Positions 25,903-33,310 of a stretch of DNA of 64,000 nucleotides are shown one piece after another (position 1 is the first letter of the stretch; each line of letters opens with the position of its first letter). Source of the DNA: Prevotella koreensis. Its GTDB lineage: Bacteria > Bacteroidota > Bacteroidia > Bacteroidales > Bacteroidaceae. Location of the stretch: contig NZ_RYYU01000001.1 in assembly GCF_003977605.1 (NCBI RefSeq), positions 984,574 through 1,048,573 on the forward strand. Direction: 5' to 3'. The notes under the pieces were generated by a model, which saw only the letters and a program-made list of their open reading frames with translations, had not been told where the DNA came from and searched no databases. The position numbers were made by a program, and so were the translations under genes.

Positions 25903-26598
25903 ATGAAGAACGACAAGAAAGGTAATCAATACCGAATTAACGAGCAAATACGTGCTCGCGAGGTAAGAATTGTAGGCGACGATGGTTCAACCGTCATGCC
26001 AACACGACAAGCATTGGATATGGCACGTCAACAAAATGTTGACCTTGTGGAAATCTCTCCGAACGCCAACCCTCCTGTATGCCGGCTCATCGACTATTCG
26101 AAATTCCTCTATCAGCAGAAGAAGCGTGCTAAGGAAATGAAACAAAAGCAGGTGAAGCAGGATATAAAAGAAATCCGTTTCGGACCGCAAACCGATGAGC
26201 ACGACTACAACTTCAAGTTGAAGCATGCCAAAGAGTTCCTTGAGGATGGCAACAAAGTACGTGCATACGTATTCTTCCGCGGACGCTCAATCTTGTTTAA
26301 AGAGCAGGGAGAGGTGCTATTGTTGCGTTTCGCAAACGATCTCGAGGAGTACGGAAAGGTTGAGCAGATGCCAAGCCTTGAAGGAAAGAAGATGTTCCTT
26401 TACATCTCACCTAAAAAAGCCGGTGTGGCAAAGAAAAGTCAGCAGAAACGCGACCGCGAACGCGATGAGGCAGACAGCAAAACAGATGCATCGCTTCAGG
26501 CAGAGAATCAGATTTCGGAAAAGGGAGGTCTGTTTGCAAACGTAAAAGGCGGTGAAGACATTCTAAGGAAATTGAAGGAAGATAGCGAAGACAAATAA
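25903..26598 (+). CDS. infC: Translation initiation factor IF-3
   Basis: The product has 231 residues. The N-domain begins [19 protein letters not shown] and contains [33 protein letters not shown] lysine-rich linker follows, then the C-domain [40 protein letters not shown]. About 50 acidic and basic residues extend past the usual C-terminus, as in other Bacteroidetes IF-3. It binds the 30S subunit and selects the initiator tRNA. The ATG at 25903 is chosen over the TTG one codon earlier. It heads the conserved infC-rpmI-rplT operon. Confidence 0.95.
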   Translation: MKNDKKGNQYRINEQIRAREVRIVGDDGSTVMPTRQALDMARQQNVDLVEISPNANPPVCRLIDYSKFLYQQKKRAKEMKQKQVKQDIKEIRFGPQTDEHDYNFKLKHAKEFLEDGNKVRAYVFFRGRSILFKEQGEVLLLRFANDLEEYGKVEQMPSLEGKKMFLYISPKKAGVAKKSQQKRDRERDEADSKTDASLQAENQISEKGGLFANVKGGEDILRKLKEDSEDK

Positions 26599-26612
26599 AT
26601 CAACGGGTGCGC

Positions 26613-26635
26613 GTAACGTCAGGTATATACGTTAC
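26613..26635 (+). promoter_or_regulatory. Small hairpin upstream of rpmI
   Basis: GTAACGT pairs with ACGTTAC across a 9-base loop in the infC-rpmI spacer. L20 autoregulates this operon in other bacteria, but no pseudoknot match was established here. Confidence 0.3.
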
Positions 26636-26672
26636 CGCCTCATATAATAAACAATAAATAAAATATAAAAAA

Positions 26673-26870
26673 ATGCCAAAAGTAAAGACAAATTCCGGAG
26701 CAAAGAAACGTTTCCGTTTCACCGGTACAGGCAAGGTAAAGCGCAAGCACGCTTATCATAGCCACATTCTTACAAAGAAAACAAAAAAGCAGAAGAGAAA
26801 TCTTGTTCATTCTGCAATAGTCGACAACAGCAACATGAAGCAGGTACGCGATTTGCTCTGCCTTCGTTAA
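26673..26870 (+). CDS. rpmI: 50S ribosomal protein L35
   Basis: The product has 65 residues, the normal length. It begins [23 protein letters not shown] and contains the basic run [14 protein letters not shown], both typical of bL35. It lies between infC and rplT as in most bacteria. The C-terminus [11 protein letters not shown] is also conserved in form. Confidence 0.97.
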   Translation: MPKVKTNSGAKKRFRFTGTGKVKRKHAYHSHILTKKTKKQKRNLVHSAIVDNSNMKQVRDLLCLR

Positions 26871-26896
26871 TCATTAATTAGTAAAGGAAAGAAACT

Positions 26897-27241
26897 ATGC
26901 CAAGATCAGTAAATCACGTTGCTTCAAGAGCAAAAAGAAAAAGAATTCTGAAACTTACACGCGGCTACTTTGGCGCACGTAAGAACGTTTGGACTGTTGC
27001 AAAGAACACTTGGGAGAAAGGTCTCACATACGCATACCGTGACCGCAAGAACAAAAAGCGCACTTTCCGCGCTCTTTGGATTCAGCGTATCAATGCTGCT
27101 GCACGCATCGAGGGAATGAGTTATTCACAACTCATGGGTGCGCTTCACAAGGCCGGTATAGAGATCAACCGTAAGGTTCTTGCCGACCTCGCAATGAATA
27201 ACCCTGAAGCATTCAAGGCTATCGTTGCCAAGGTAAAGTAA
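26897..27241 (+). CDS. rplT: 50S ribosomal protein L20
   Basis: The product has 114 residues. It begins [20 protein letters not shown] and contains the bL20 signatures [15 protein letters not shown] and the globular part [14 protein letters not shown] [22 protein letters not shown]. It binds 23S rRNA early in assembly and in other bacteria represses its own operon. It is last in the operon and is followed by a strong terminator. Confidence 0.97.
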   Translation: MPRSVNHVASRAKRKRILKLTRGYFGARKNVWTVAKNTWEKGLTYAYRDRKNKKRTFRALWIQRINAAARIEGMSYSQLMGALHKAGIEINRKVLADLAMNNPEAFKAIVAKVK

Positions 27242-27262
27242 ACGCACATACGCAATATTAAT

Positions 27263-27303
27263 AAATACCGCCGGACATTTACTTTGTTCGGCGGTATTTT
27301 TCG
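27263..27303 (+). terminator. Rho-independent terminator after rplT
   Basis: AAATACCGCCG pairs with CGGCGGTATTT (27289-27299), followed by TTT. Confidence 0.85.
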
Positions 27304-27379
27304 TTATAAAAAACTCACATATTTGCTCATAGCACAACGTTGATATTGTCGATTTTAAGAACGAAACATACCAACAAAT

Positions 27380-27460
27380 CACTTTTCTAAAAGTGACCTC
27401 ATTCGCAAAATCACTTTTTCAAAAGTTATTTTCCACACAAAAACCACTTTTATAAAAGTT
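27380..27460. repeat. Three phased ACTTTTnnAAAAGT palindromes
   Basis: CACTTTTCTAAAAGTG (27380-27395), CACTTTTTCAAAAGTT (27412-27427) and CACTTTTATAAAAGTT (27445-27460). Their centres are 32 and 33 bases apart, about three helical turns, so all face the same side of DNA. They end six bases before the promoter box of the ATPase gene. Confidence 0.85.
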
Positions 27461-27466
27461 ATTTTG

Positions 27467-27474
27467 TATATTTG
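27467..27474 (+). promoter_or_regulatory. -7 promoter box of the ATPase gene
   Basis: TATATTTG, 26 bases before the ATG at 27501. The third palindrome covers the place where -33 would be. Confidence 0.6.
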
Positions 27475-27500
27475 CACCATAATTTATAAATAAATAGAAC

Positions 27501-28706
27501 ATGGAACAAAAAGATATTTTCCAATTGCTGACAGTCTATCATCGTAGATTGGCAATGACAGATATACGGTTTATACGATTCTTACACGACAAAATAAACT
27601 GGAAATCAAGACTAATCGGAATCCGTGGCTCTCGTGGTGCAGGGAAGACTACCTTGCTCTTGCAGCATATCAAAAGAAATTTCAGAAATATAGATGACGC
27701 ACTCTGGATTTCACTTGATAATATATGGTTCAAGACTAATTCCCTCCCCGAACTTGTTGAATACCTTTATAGTCATGGTTTAAGACACCTCTTTGTTGAC
27801 GAGGTACACAAATATCCCGATTGGAGCATTGTTATAAAGAACATTTACGACAGTTACCCCGACCTGAATATAGTCTATACCGGCTCGTCAATGCTTGAAA
27901 TAGACAATTCAAAGTCAGACCTTTCGCGTCGCCAGTCAATATATACTCTGCCTGTAATGTCATTCCGGGAATATCTCGCATTTGCCGGAATTATAGATAT
28001 TTCACCCATTACATTGGAGGAGTTATTGAACAATCATGTCACCATATCCATGAACTTGACTCCAAAAGTAAAGATGCTCAAGGCATTCAATGAATACTTG
28101 GACAATGGATGCTATCCATTTTTCTTAGAATCCGGTGATGACTACTATATGCGACTTGCAGCAATAGCATCTTTGGTCATAGATAGTGACATGCCTGCGG
28201 TTGAAAAAGTTTCATACGCAACAGTCGAGAAAACGAAGAAATTGCTGGCAATCATCGCCCAAAATGTTCCGCTTGTGCCCAATATCAGCAAACTGGGACA
28301 GGCATTGGAAAGTACTCGTGACAGTTGTTTAAAGATGCTATATACCCTTGACAAGGCTCAAATCATTTCGCTGTTGACTAAAACAGAGAAGAATTACAAG
28401 CATTTATCCTCTCCGGAGAAGATATATCTTGGGAACACTAACCTCATGAAAGCCTTAGGAACGAATACTAATATCGGCAACAAGCGTGAGACATTTTTCA
28501 ACAATCAACTTCATGCAGTGGCAAGAATTACAATGCCGCAGAAGGGCGATTTTCTCGTCAATGGAAAATATCTTTTTGAAGTTGGCGGCTCAGGAAAGAG
28601 TTTTGAGCAAATCAAAGACGAGCCAAATAGTTTCCTTGCCGTTGATGATATTGAAACAGGTACAGGCAACAGGATTCCTCTTTGGATGTTCGGACTATTA
28701 TATTGA
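27501..28706 (+). CDS. AAA-family ATPase with DUF4143-like C-terminus
   Basis: The product has 401 residues. Walker A is GIRGSRGAGKTTLLLQ and Walker B is RHLFVDEVHKYPDW. A sensor-like IVYTGSSMLEIDNSKSDLSRR and LPVMSFREYLAF follow, as in the large archaeal/bacterial ATPase group (ATP-binding protein, DUF4143). The C-terminal region (NKRETFFNNQLHAV ... GDFLVNGKYLFEVGGSGKSFEQI) resembles a PD-(D/E)xK nuclease-like fold. There the usual ExK reads EVG, so nuclease activity is doubtful. These genes are widespread accessory genes in Bacteroidetes with no settled function. It is preceded by three phased palindromes and followed by a hairpin and a duplicated gene fragment, which suggests a mobile or acquired unit. 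Confidence 0.8.
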   Translation: MEQKDIFQLLTVYHRRLAMTDIRFIRFLHDKINWKSRLIGIRGSRGAGKTTLLLQHIKRNFRNIDDALWISLDNIWFKTNSLPELVEYLYSHGLRHLFVDEVHKYPDWSIVIKNIYDSYPDLNIVYTGSSMLEIDNSKSDLSRRQSIYTLPVMSFREYLAFAGIIDISPITLEELLNNHVTISMNLTPKVKMLKAFNEYLDNGCYPFFLESGDDYYMRLAAIASLVIDSDMPAVEKVSYATVEKTKKLLAIIAQNVPLVPNISKLGQALESTRDSCLKMLYTLDKAQIISLLTKTEKNYKHLSSPEKIYLGNTNLMKALGTNTNIGNKRETFFNNQLHAVARITMPQKGDFLVNGKYLFEVGGSGKSFEQIKDEPNSFLAVDDIETGTGNRIPLWMFGLLY

Positions 28707-28714
28707 TTAATCCC

Positions 28715-28754
28715 CACCGCTTTGAATATACCGACCGGCATATTCAAAGCGGTG
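28715..28754 (+). terminator. Hairpin terminator of the ATPase gene
   Basis: A perfect 15-bp stem CACCGCTTTGAATAT with its complement (28740-28754) and a 10-base loop, nine bases after the stop. The following ATTATTAATT is only moderately T-rich. Confidence 0.65.
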
Positions 28755-28780
28755 ATTATTAATTACAAACAGGATTTTTC

Positions 28781-28888
28781 GATTATATATAAAGTAAGCA
28801 AATACCTATGAATTTAACATTTCAAAAATACATAAAGACATCTATTGACCCACTTGCCGAACATCATCCCATACAAACCTTAGAATGA
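28781..28888 (+). pseudogene. Degenerate second copy of the kinase 3' end
   Basis: The segment aligns with the last 35 codons of the N-acetylglucosamine kinase-like gene and its downstream flank (7126-7250). Shared words include TATATAAAG, TTTCAAAAATAC, and the peptide pair LAEYHSMHTIK / LAEHHPIQTLE. An in-frame TAA and a one-base indel break the frame, and nothing upstream of the ATPase corresponds to the rest of the gene. The similarity continues through the stop codon into TTTTTCAATTT and GCTGTTTTGCTGACC, which lead into palindromic repeat B. Confidence 0.75.
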
Positions 28889-28919
28889 AACGTTTTTCAA
28901 TTTGGGCTGTTTTGCTGAC

Positions 28920-28975
28920 CAATTTCGCCCAATTTGCTGAGCAAATTGGGCGAAATTGCAGAACAAATTGGGCGA
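28920..28975. repeat. GGGCGAAATT palindromic repeat, locus B
   Basis: CAATTTCGCCCAATTTGCT (28920-28938) and its exact complement (28940-28958) leave a one-base centre, giving a 39-base palindrome. A third half-unit CAAATTGGGCGA follows at 28964. It is the most perfect of the three copies in this window. Confidence 0.85.
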
Positions 28976-29051
28976 TTTTACTTTTTCAAAAGTACTCCAA
29001 TACTTTACAAACTTTTATAAAACAAATGATTACAAAGCATTTGGCATTACC

Positions 29052-31268
29052 TCACACCTCTTTCATTGACAACGATATACGGTTACGACGACGATCCACC
29101 CCGATTACTTTCACCATAACATGCTGATGAATGTGTACCACATCGTTAGGGTCTTTAACGTAACGGTTGGCAAGTTGTGAGATATGCACAAGTCCGTCAT
29201 GGTGAACACCGATATCAACAAACGCTCCGAAGTTTGTTATGTTCGTCACAAATCCATGCAGCACCATCCCTTCTACAAGATCGTCAATCTCTTTAACGTT
29301 AGGGTCGAAATCGAACTCTTCTATCTGTTTACGAGGGTCGCGCCCCGGTTTCTCCAATTCATTCATTATGTCATTGAGTGTAGGCAGTCCTATACCGTCT
29401 CCCACATAACGATTAACATCTATGCTCTCGCGCTTCTCTTTGTTGCTGATAAGTTCGGCAACGGTACATCCACAATCATTTGCCATTCGCTCCACGACGG
29501 CATAACTCTCCGGATGCACGGCAGAATCGTCAAGCGGATTCTTTGCATTACGTATGCGAAGGAAACCGGCACACTGTTCGAATGCCGCCGGGCCGAGACG
29601 CGGCACTTTCTTCAACTGTTCCCTACCGGTGAACGCGCCATGCTCCCTACGATAGTCAACGATGTTTTTGGCCAATGTTGCCCCCACCCCACTTACATAT
29701 GTAAGCAGTTGTTGCGATGCTGTATTGAGGTCGATACCTACGGAGTTCACACATAGTTCAACGGTCTGGTCGAGCGAATGTTTTAGTTTCGCTTGATCTA
29801 CATCGTGCTGATACTGCCCCACACCTATGCTCTTGGGGTCAATCTTTACCAGTTCTGCCAACGGATCCATCAGTCTGCGACCTATAGAAACTGCCCCACG
29901 CACGGTCACGTCCTTATCCGGAAATTCATCGCGGGCAAGTTTTGAGGCAGAATAGATGCTTGCACCATCTTCGCTGACAACATATAATCTCACACCGGAA
30001 TCATCATTCCGTTGAGAAGAAGACGCAGCACTAAGCCCTTCTCCAAAAGACTTTTTTGAGCCTTTTTCTGCAAGTAGGCCTCTTGAGTTTTGCAACACAT
30101 CTTCCACAAAATGCTTTGTTTCTCGGCTCGCCGTACCGTTTCCTATGGCAATGGCCTCGATATTATAGTCGGAAATCATCTGTTGCAGATGCATAGTTGC
30201 CTGCATTCTATGATTCACCGGAGGATGCGGAAATATTGCTTCATGATGAAGCAGGTTGCCCTGTGCGTCAAGGCACACCACCTTACAGCCTGTGCGGAAA
30301 CCAGGATCGATTCCCATAACACGTTTCTGTCCGAGTGGTGCTGCCAACAACAGTTGTCGTAGATTCTCTGTGAACACCTTTATCGCCTCGTCGTCAGCCT
30401 GCTCCTTGCTTGACGTGGCAAACTCTGTCTCAATGGATGGGCACAAAAGTCGTTTATATCCGTCTTTCACCGCCTCACTCACTATCTGCCGACAAGAGCC
30501 GTAGCCACGCAGGTAGTGGCGTTCAAGTCTTTCGATGCACTGTTCGTCATTGGTTGTTATACTCACTCTCAATATGCCTTCCGTCTCGCCTCTACGCATA
30601 GCAAGCAGACGATGTGAAGAGCAACGGCGCAGAGGTTCTTCGAAATCGAAATAGTCGTAATACTTTGCCGCCTCGTCTGTTTCCTTCTTCTTTGCAACCA
30701 CTTTAGAACGTATTACGGCATCGCGGCGGAACTGCTGTCTCACCTGCTGTCTCGAGATTTCGTCCTCACTCACCATCTCGGCAATGATGTCCTTGGCTCC
30801 TTGCAGTGCTCCCTCAACGTCCTTCACTTCGCCTCTGACAAATCTCTCTGCCACTTTCTGTGGGTTCTGCTCCCTCTGCATCAGCAATATTTCAGCCAAA
30901 GGCTCAAGTCCTTGCTCACGCGCCACTTGCGCACGCGTTCTGCGTTTCGGTTTGAAAGGCAGGTATATATCTTCAAGTTCGGTGGGATTCCATGTCGCAT
31001 CGATACGTTGTTGCAGTTCGTCTGTCATTCTTCCCTGCTCGGTTATTGTCTTAACGATTGTCTCTTTCCGCTTCTGCATCTCTTTTAAACGCTCTCCGAG
31101 ATCGGAAATCTTGGCTATCTGAATTTCATCAAGTCCTCCGGTACGTTCCTTTCTGTAACGAGAAATGAATGGTATTGTGCAACCATCATCGAGAAGTTTC
31201 AACGTGTTCTCAACCCCTTCTTGCGGCAATTGCAATTCCTTTGCTATAATTTGTGCGAATATATTCAT
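29052..31268 (-). CDS. tex: Tex-family RNA-binding transcription accessory protein
   Basis: The product has 738 residues. The Tex N-terminal domain begins FAQIIAKELQLPQEGVENTLKLL and has TIPFISRYRKERTGGLDE. A YqgF-like core (MGIDPGFRTGCKVVCLD), helix-hairpin-helix repeats (DLNTASQQLLTYVSGVGATLAKNIV) and PRLGPAAFEQCAGFLRI follow. A C-terminal S1 domain (GMVLHGFVTNITNFGAFVDIGVHHDGLVHISQL) ends at the usual place. Tex proteins bind nucleic acid and are linked with transcription and stress survival. The gene is complete and of normal length. Its promoter region faces that of the divergent ABC-F gene. Confidence 0.93.
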   Translation of the reverse strand: MNIFAQIIAKELQLPQEGVENTLKLLDDGCTIPFISRYRKERTGGLDEIQIAKISDLGERLKEMQKRKETIVKTITEQGRMTDELQQRIDATWNPTELEDIYLPFKPKRRTRAQVAREQGLEPLAEILLMQREQNPQKVAERFVRGEVKDVEGALQGAKDIIAEMVSEDEISRQQVRQQFRRDAVIRSKVVAKKKETDEAAKYYDYFDFEEPLRRCSSHRLLAMRRGETEGILRVSITTNDEQCIERLERHYLRGYGSCRQIVSEAVKDGYKRLLCPSIETEFATSSKEQADDEAIKVFTENLRQLLLAAPLGQKRVMGIDPGFRTGCKVVCLDAQGNLLHHEAIFPHPPVNHRMQATMHLQQMISDYNIEAIAIGNGTASRETKHFVEDVLQNSRGLLAEKGSKKSFGEGLSAASSSQRNDDSGVRLYVVSEDGASIYSASKLARDEFPDKDVTVRGAVSIGRRLMDPLAELVKIDPKSIGVGQYQHDVDQAKLKHSLDQTVELCVNSVGIDLNTASQQLLTYVSGVGATLAKNIVDYRREHGAFTGREQLKKVPRLGPAAFEQCAGFLRIRNAKNPLDDSAVHPESYAVVERMANDCGCTVAELISNKEKRESIDVNRYVGDGIGLPTLNDIMNELEKPGRDPRKQIEEFDFDPNVKEIDDLVEGMVLHGFVTNITNFGAFVDIGVHHDGLVHISQLANRYVKDPNDVVHIHQHVMVKVIGVDRRRNRISLSMKEV

Positions 31269-31305
31269 TATTCATTGTTATTTTGGGCAAAATTAATCAT
31301 TTTAT

Positions 31306-31336
31306 TTTGTATTACCGTTAAAATGGAGTAAATTTG
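31306..31336 (+). promoter_or_regulatory. Promoter of the ABC-F gene
   Basis: TTTG (31306-31309), a 19-base spacer and TAAATTTG (31329-31336); the ATG follows after eight bases. Confidence 0.7.
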
Positions 31337-31344
31337 CACACATT

Positions 31345-33297
31345 ATGATTTCAGTTGAAGGATTGAGAGTCGAATTTGGTGTCAAACCGCTATTCTCAGG
31401 TGCAAGTTTCGTGGTGAACGACCGCGACCGTATAGCACTTGTGGGAAAAAACGGCGCCGGCAAGAGTACGATGTTGAAGATACTTTGCAGACAGCAACGC
31501 CCCACCGGCGGTGTTGTCAGTATTCCGTCTGAAACCACTATCGGATATTTGCCGCAGGTTATGGTACTGCAAGACGATACCACTGTGCGCGAAGAGGCGC
31601 GCAAAGCATTTGCCTACAACACAGAAATGAAGGCAAAACTCGACGACATGAACCGTCAATTGGCAGAACGCAGCGACTATGAGAGTCGGGAATACATGGA
31701 ACTCGTGCAACGGTACACCGAGGAACATGAGCGATATATGATGCTTGGTGCAGAGAATTATGAGGCCGAGATTGAACGCACTCTCGGTGGATTGGGTTTC
31801 GGACGCAACGACCTTGAACGCCCCACGAGCGAGTTCAGCGGTGGCTGGCGCATGCGTATAGAACTTGCAAAAATTCTTCTGCAAAAACCGGATGTGCTGT
31901 TGCTTGACGAGCCGACAAACCACCTCGACATAGAATCGATACAATGGCTTGAACAGTTTCTGGCACAGAGTGCTAAGGCCGTTGTACTTGTGAGTCATGA
32001 CCGTGCTTTCATCAACAATGTAACCAACCGTACTTTAGAGATAAGTTGCGGCAACGTGATTGACTATAAGGTGAAATACGATGAGTATGTGATGCTCCGT
32101 AGCGAACGCCGTGAACAGCAATTACGTGCATACGAGAACCAACAGAAAGAAATCGCTGAGGCTAAAGCGTTCATCGAGCGTTTTCGCTATCAGGCTACAA
32201 AGGCTGTTCAGGTGCAGCAGAAAATACGTCAGTTGGAGAAGATTGTCCCGATAGAGATTGACGAGAAAGATAATTCGGCCTTGCATCTGAAGTTTCCTCC
32301 CTGTCTTAGGAGTGGCGACTATCCAATTATTTGCGATGAGGTTGGCAAGTCATACGGTGATCATCAGGTATTCACTAATGTCAACATAACCATAAAACGT
32401 GGTGAGAAAGTGGCTTTCGTAGGCAAGAACGGCGAGGGAAAATCAACGCTCGTGAAATGTATAATGAACGAGATACCATACGATGGCATGCTAAAGATTG
32501 GGCATAACGTGCAGATAGGCTATTTCGCACAGAACCAAGCACAACTCCTCGACGACTCGCTGACGGTGTTCGAAACAATCGACCGCGTGGCACGTGGTGA
32601 TATTCGTTTACGCATAAATGATATTCTTGGTGCTTTCATGTTCGGAGGTGAAGAGTCAGACAAACGCGTGAAAGTGCTTAGCGGAGGTGAACGCAGCAGG
32701 CTGGCAATGATAAAGTTGCTGCTCGAACCTGTAAACCTGCTGATTCTCGATGAGCCAACAAACCATCTTGACATGCCTTCGAAAGATGTGTTGAAAGAGG
32801 CAATAAAGACTTTTGACGGCACTGCTATAATTGTAAGTCATGACCGCGAGTTCCTCGACGGACTTGTATCCAAGGTATATGAGTTCGGAGGCGGTAAAGT
32901 CAAAGAACATCTGGGAGGAATCTACGACTGGATAAAATCGCCCGTTCAGGCAATACGGATGACTGGCGAGGCAAGCATAGAGAATAAGAAAGACAGTCCC
33001 GCAAAAGAAAATCAGAAGCAAGGTTCTACAGCATCAATGTATTATCAAGACCGTAAAGAAATGATGAAGCGCATTTCACGACTGCAAAAGAGCATTAAGG
33101 AGAGAGAGGCTAAGATTGAAAAGATAGAGGGACGGATGAACGAACTCGACAAAATACTATGCACACCGGAGGGAGCAAGCGACATGACAGTAGTAACGGA
33201 ATACACATCGACAAAGAAATTGCTCGACAATGAAACAGAACGTTGGGAACAACTGTCTATCGAATTGGAAGAAATACAAAATGAAATAAATATTTAA
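31345..33297 (+). CDS. ABC-F family ATPase
   Basis: The product has 650 residues with two ABC cassettes and no membrane span. Walker A motifs are LVGKNGAGKSTMLK and FVGKNGEGKSTLVK. Signature motifs are FSGGWRMRIELAKILL and LSGGERSRLAMIKLLL, and Walker B motifs are LLLDEPTNHLD and LILDEPTNHLDM. An inter-domain arm is rich in charged helices (ENQQKEIAEAKAFIERFRYQATKAVQVQQ). The C-terminal coiled coil from about residue 570 is of the Uup/YheS type. ABC-F proteins act at the ribosome or on nucleic acids. The subfamily, and hence any antibiotic role, cannot be fixed from sequence reading alone. It is 13 bases upstream of the M13 peptidase gene. Confidence 0.92.
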   Translation: MISVEGLRVEFGVKPLFSGASFVVNDRDRIALVGKNGAGKSTMLKILCRQQRPTGGVVSIPSETTIGYLPQVMVLQDDTTVREEARKAFAYNTEMKAKLDDMNRQLAERSDYESREYMELVQRYTEEHERYMMLGAENYEAEIERTLGGLGFGRNDLERPTSEFSGGWRMRIELAKILLQKPDVLLLDEPTNHLDIESIQWLEQFLAQSAKAVVLVSHDRAFINNVTNRTLEISCGNVIDYKVKYDEYVMLRSERREQQLRAYENQQKEIAEAKAFIERFRYQATKAVQVQQKIRQLEKIVPIEIDEKDNSALHLKFPPCLRSGDYPIICDEVGKSYGDHQVFTNVNITIKRGEKVAFVGKNGEGKSTLVKCIMNEIPYDGMLKIGHNVQIGYFAQNQAQLLDDSLTVFETIDRVARGDIRLRINDILGAFMFGGEESDKRVKVLSGGERSRLAMIKLLLEPVNLLILDEPTNHLDMPSKDVLKEAIKTFDGTAIIVSHDREFLDGLVSKVYEFGGGKVKEHLGGIYDWIKSPVQAIRMTGEASIENKKDSPAKENQKQGSTASMYYQDRKEMMKRISRLQKSIKEREAKIEKIEGRMNELDKILCTPEGASDMTVVTEYTSTKKLLDNETERWEQLSIELEEIQNEINI

Positions 33298-33310
33298 CTA
33301 ACTCTTTATT

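Noticed and set aside
27380..27460. CRISPR-like array
   Set aside because: Only three short palindromes with AT-rich, unequal spacers and no cas genes; better explained as binding sites.
28885..29127. 80-residue open frame over repeat B
   Set aside because: Its translation is the palindrome itself (LLTNFAQFAEQIGRNCRTNW) and it overlaps tex; not a gene.
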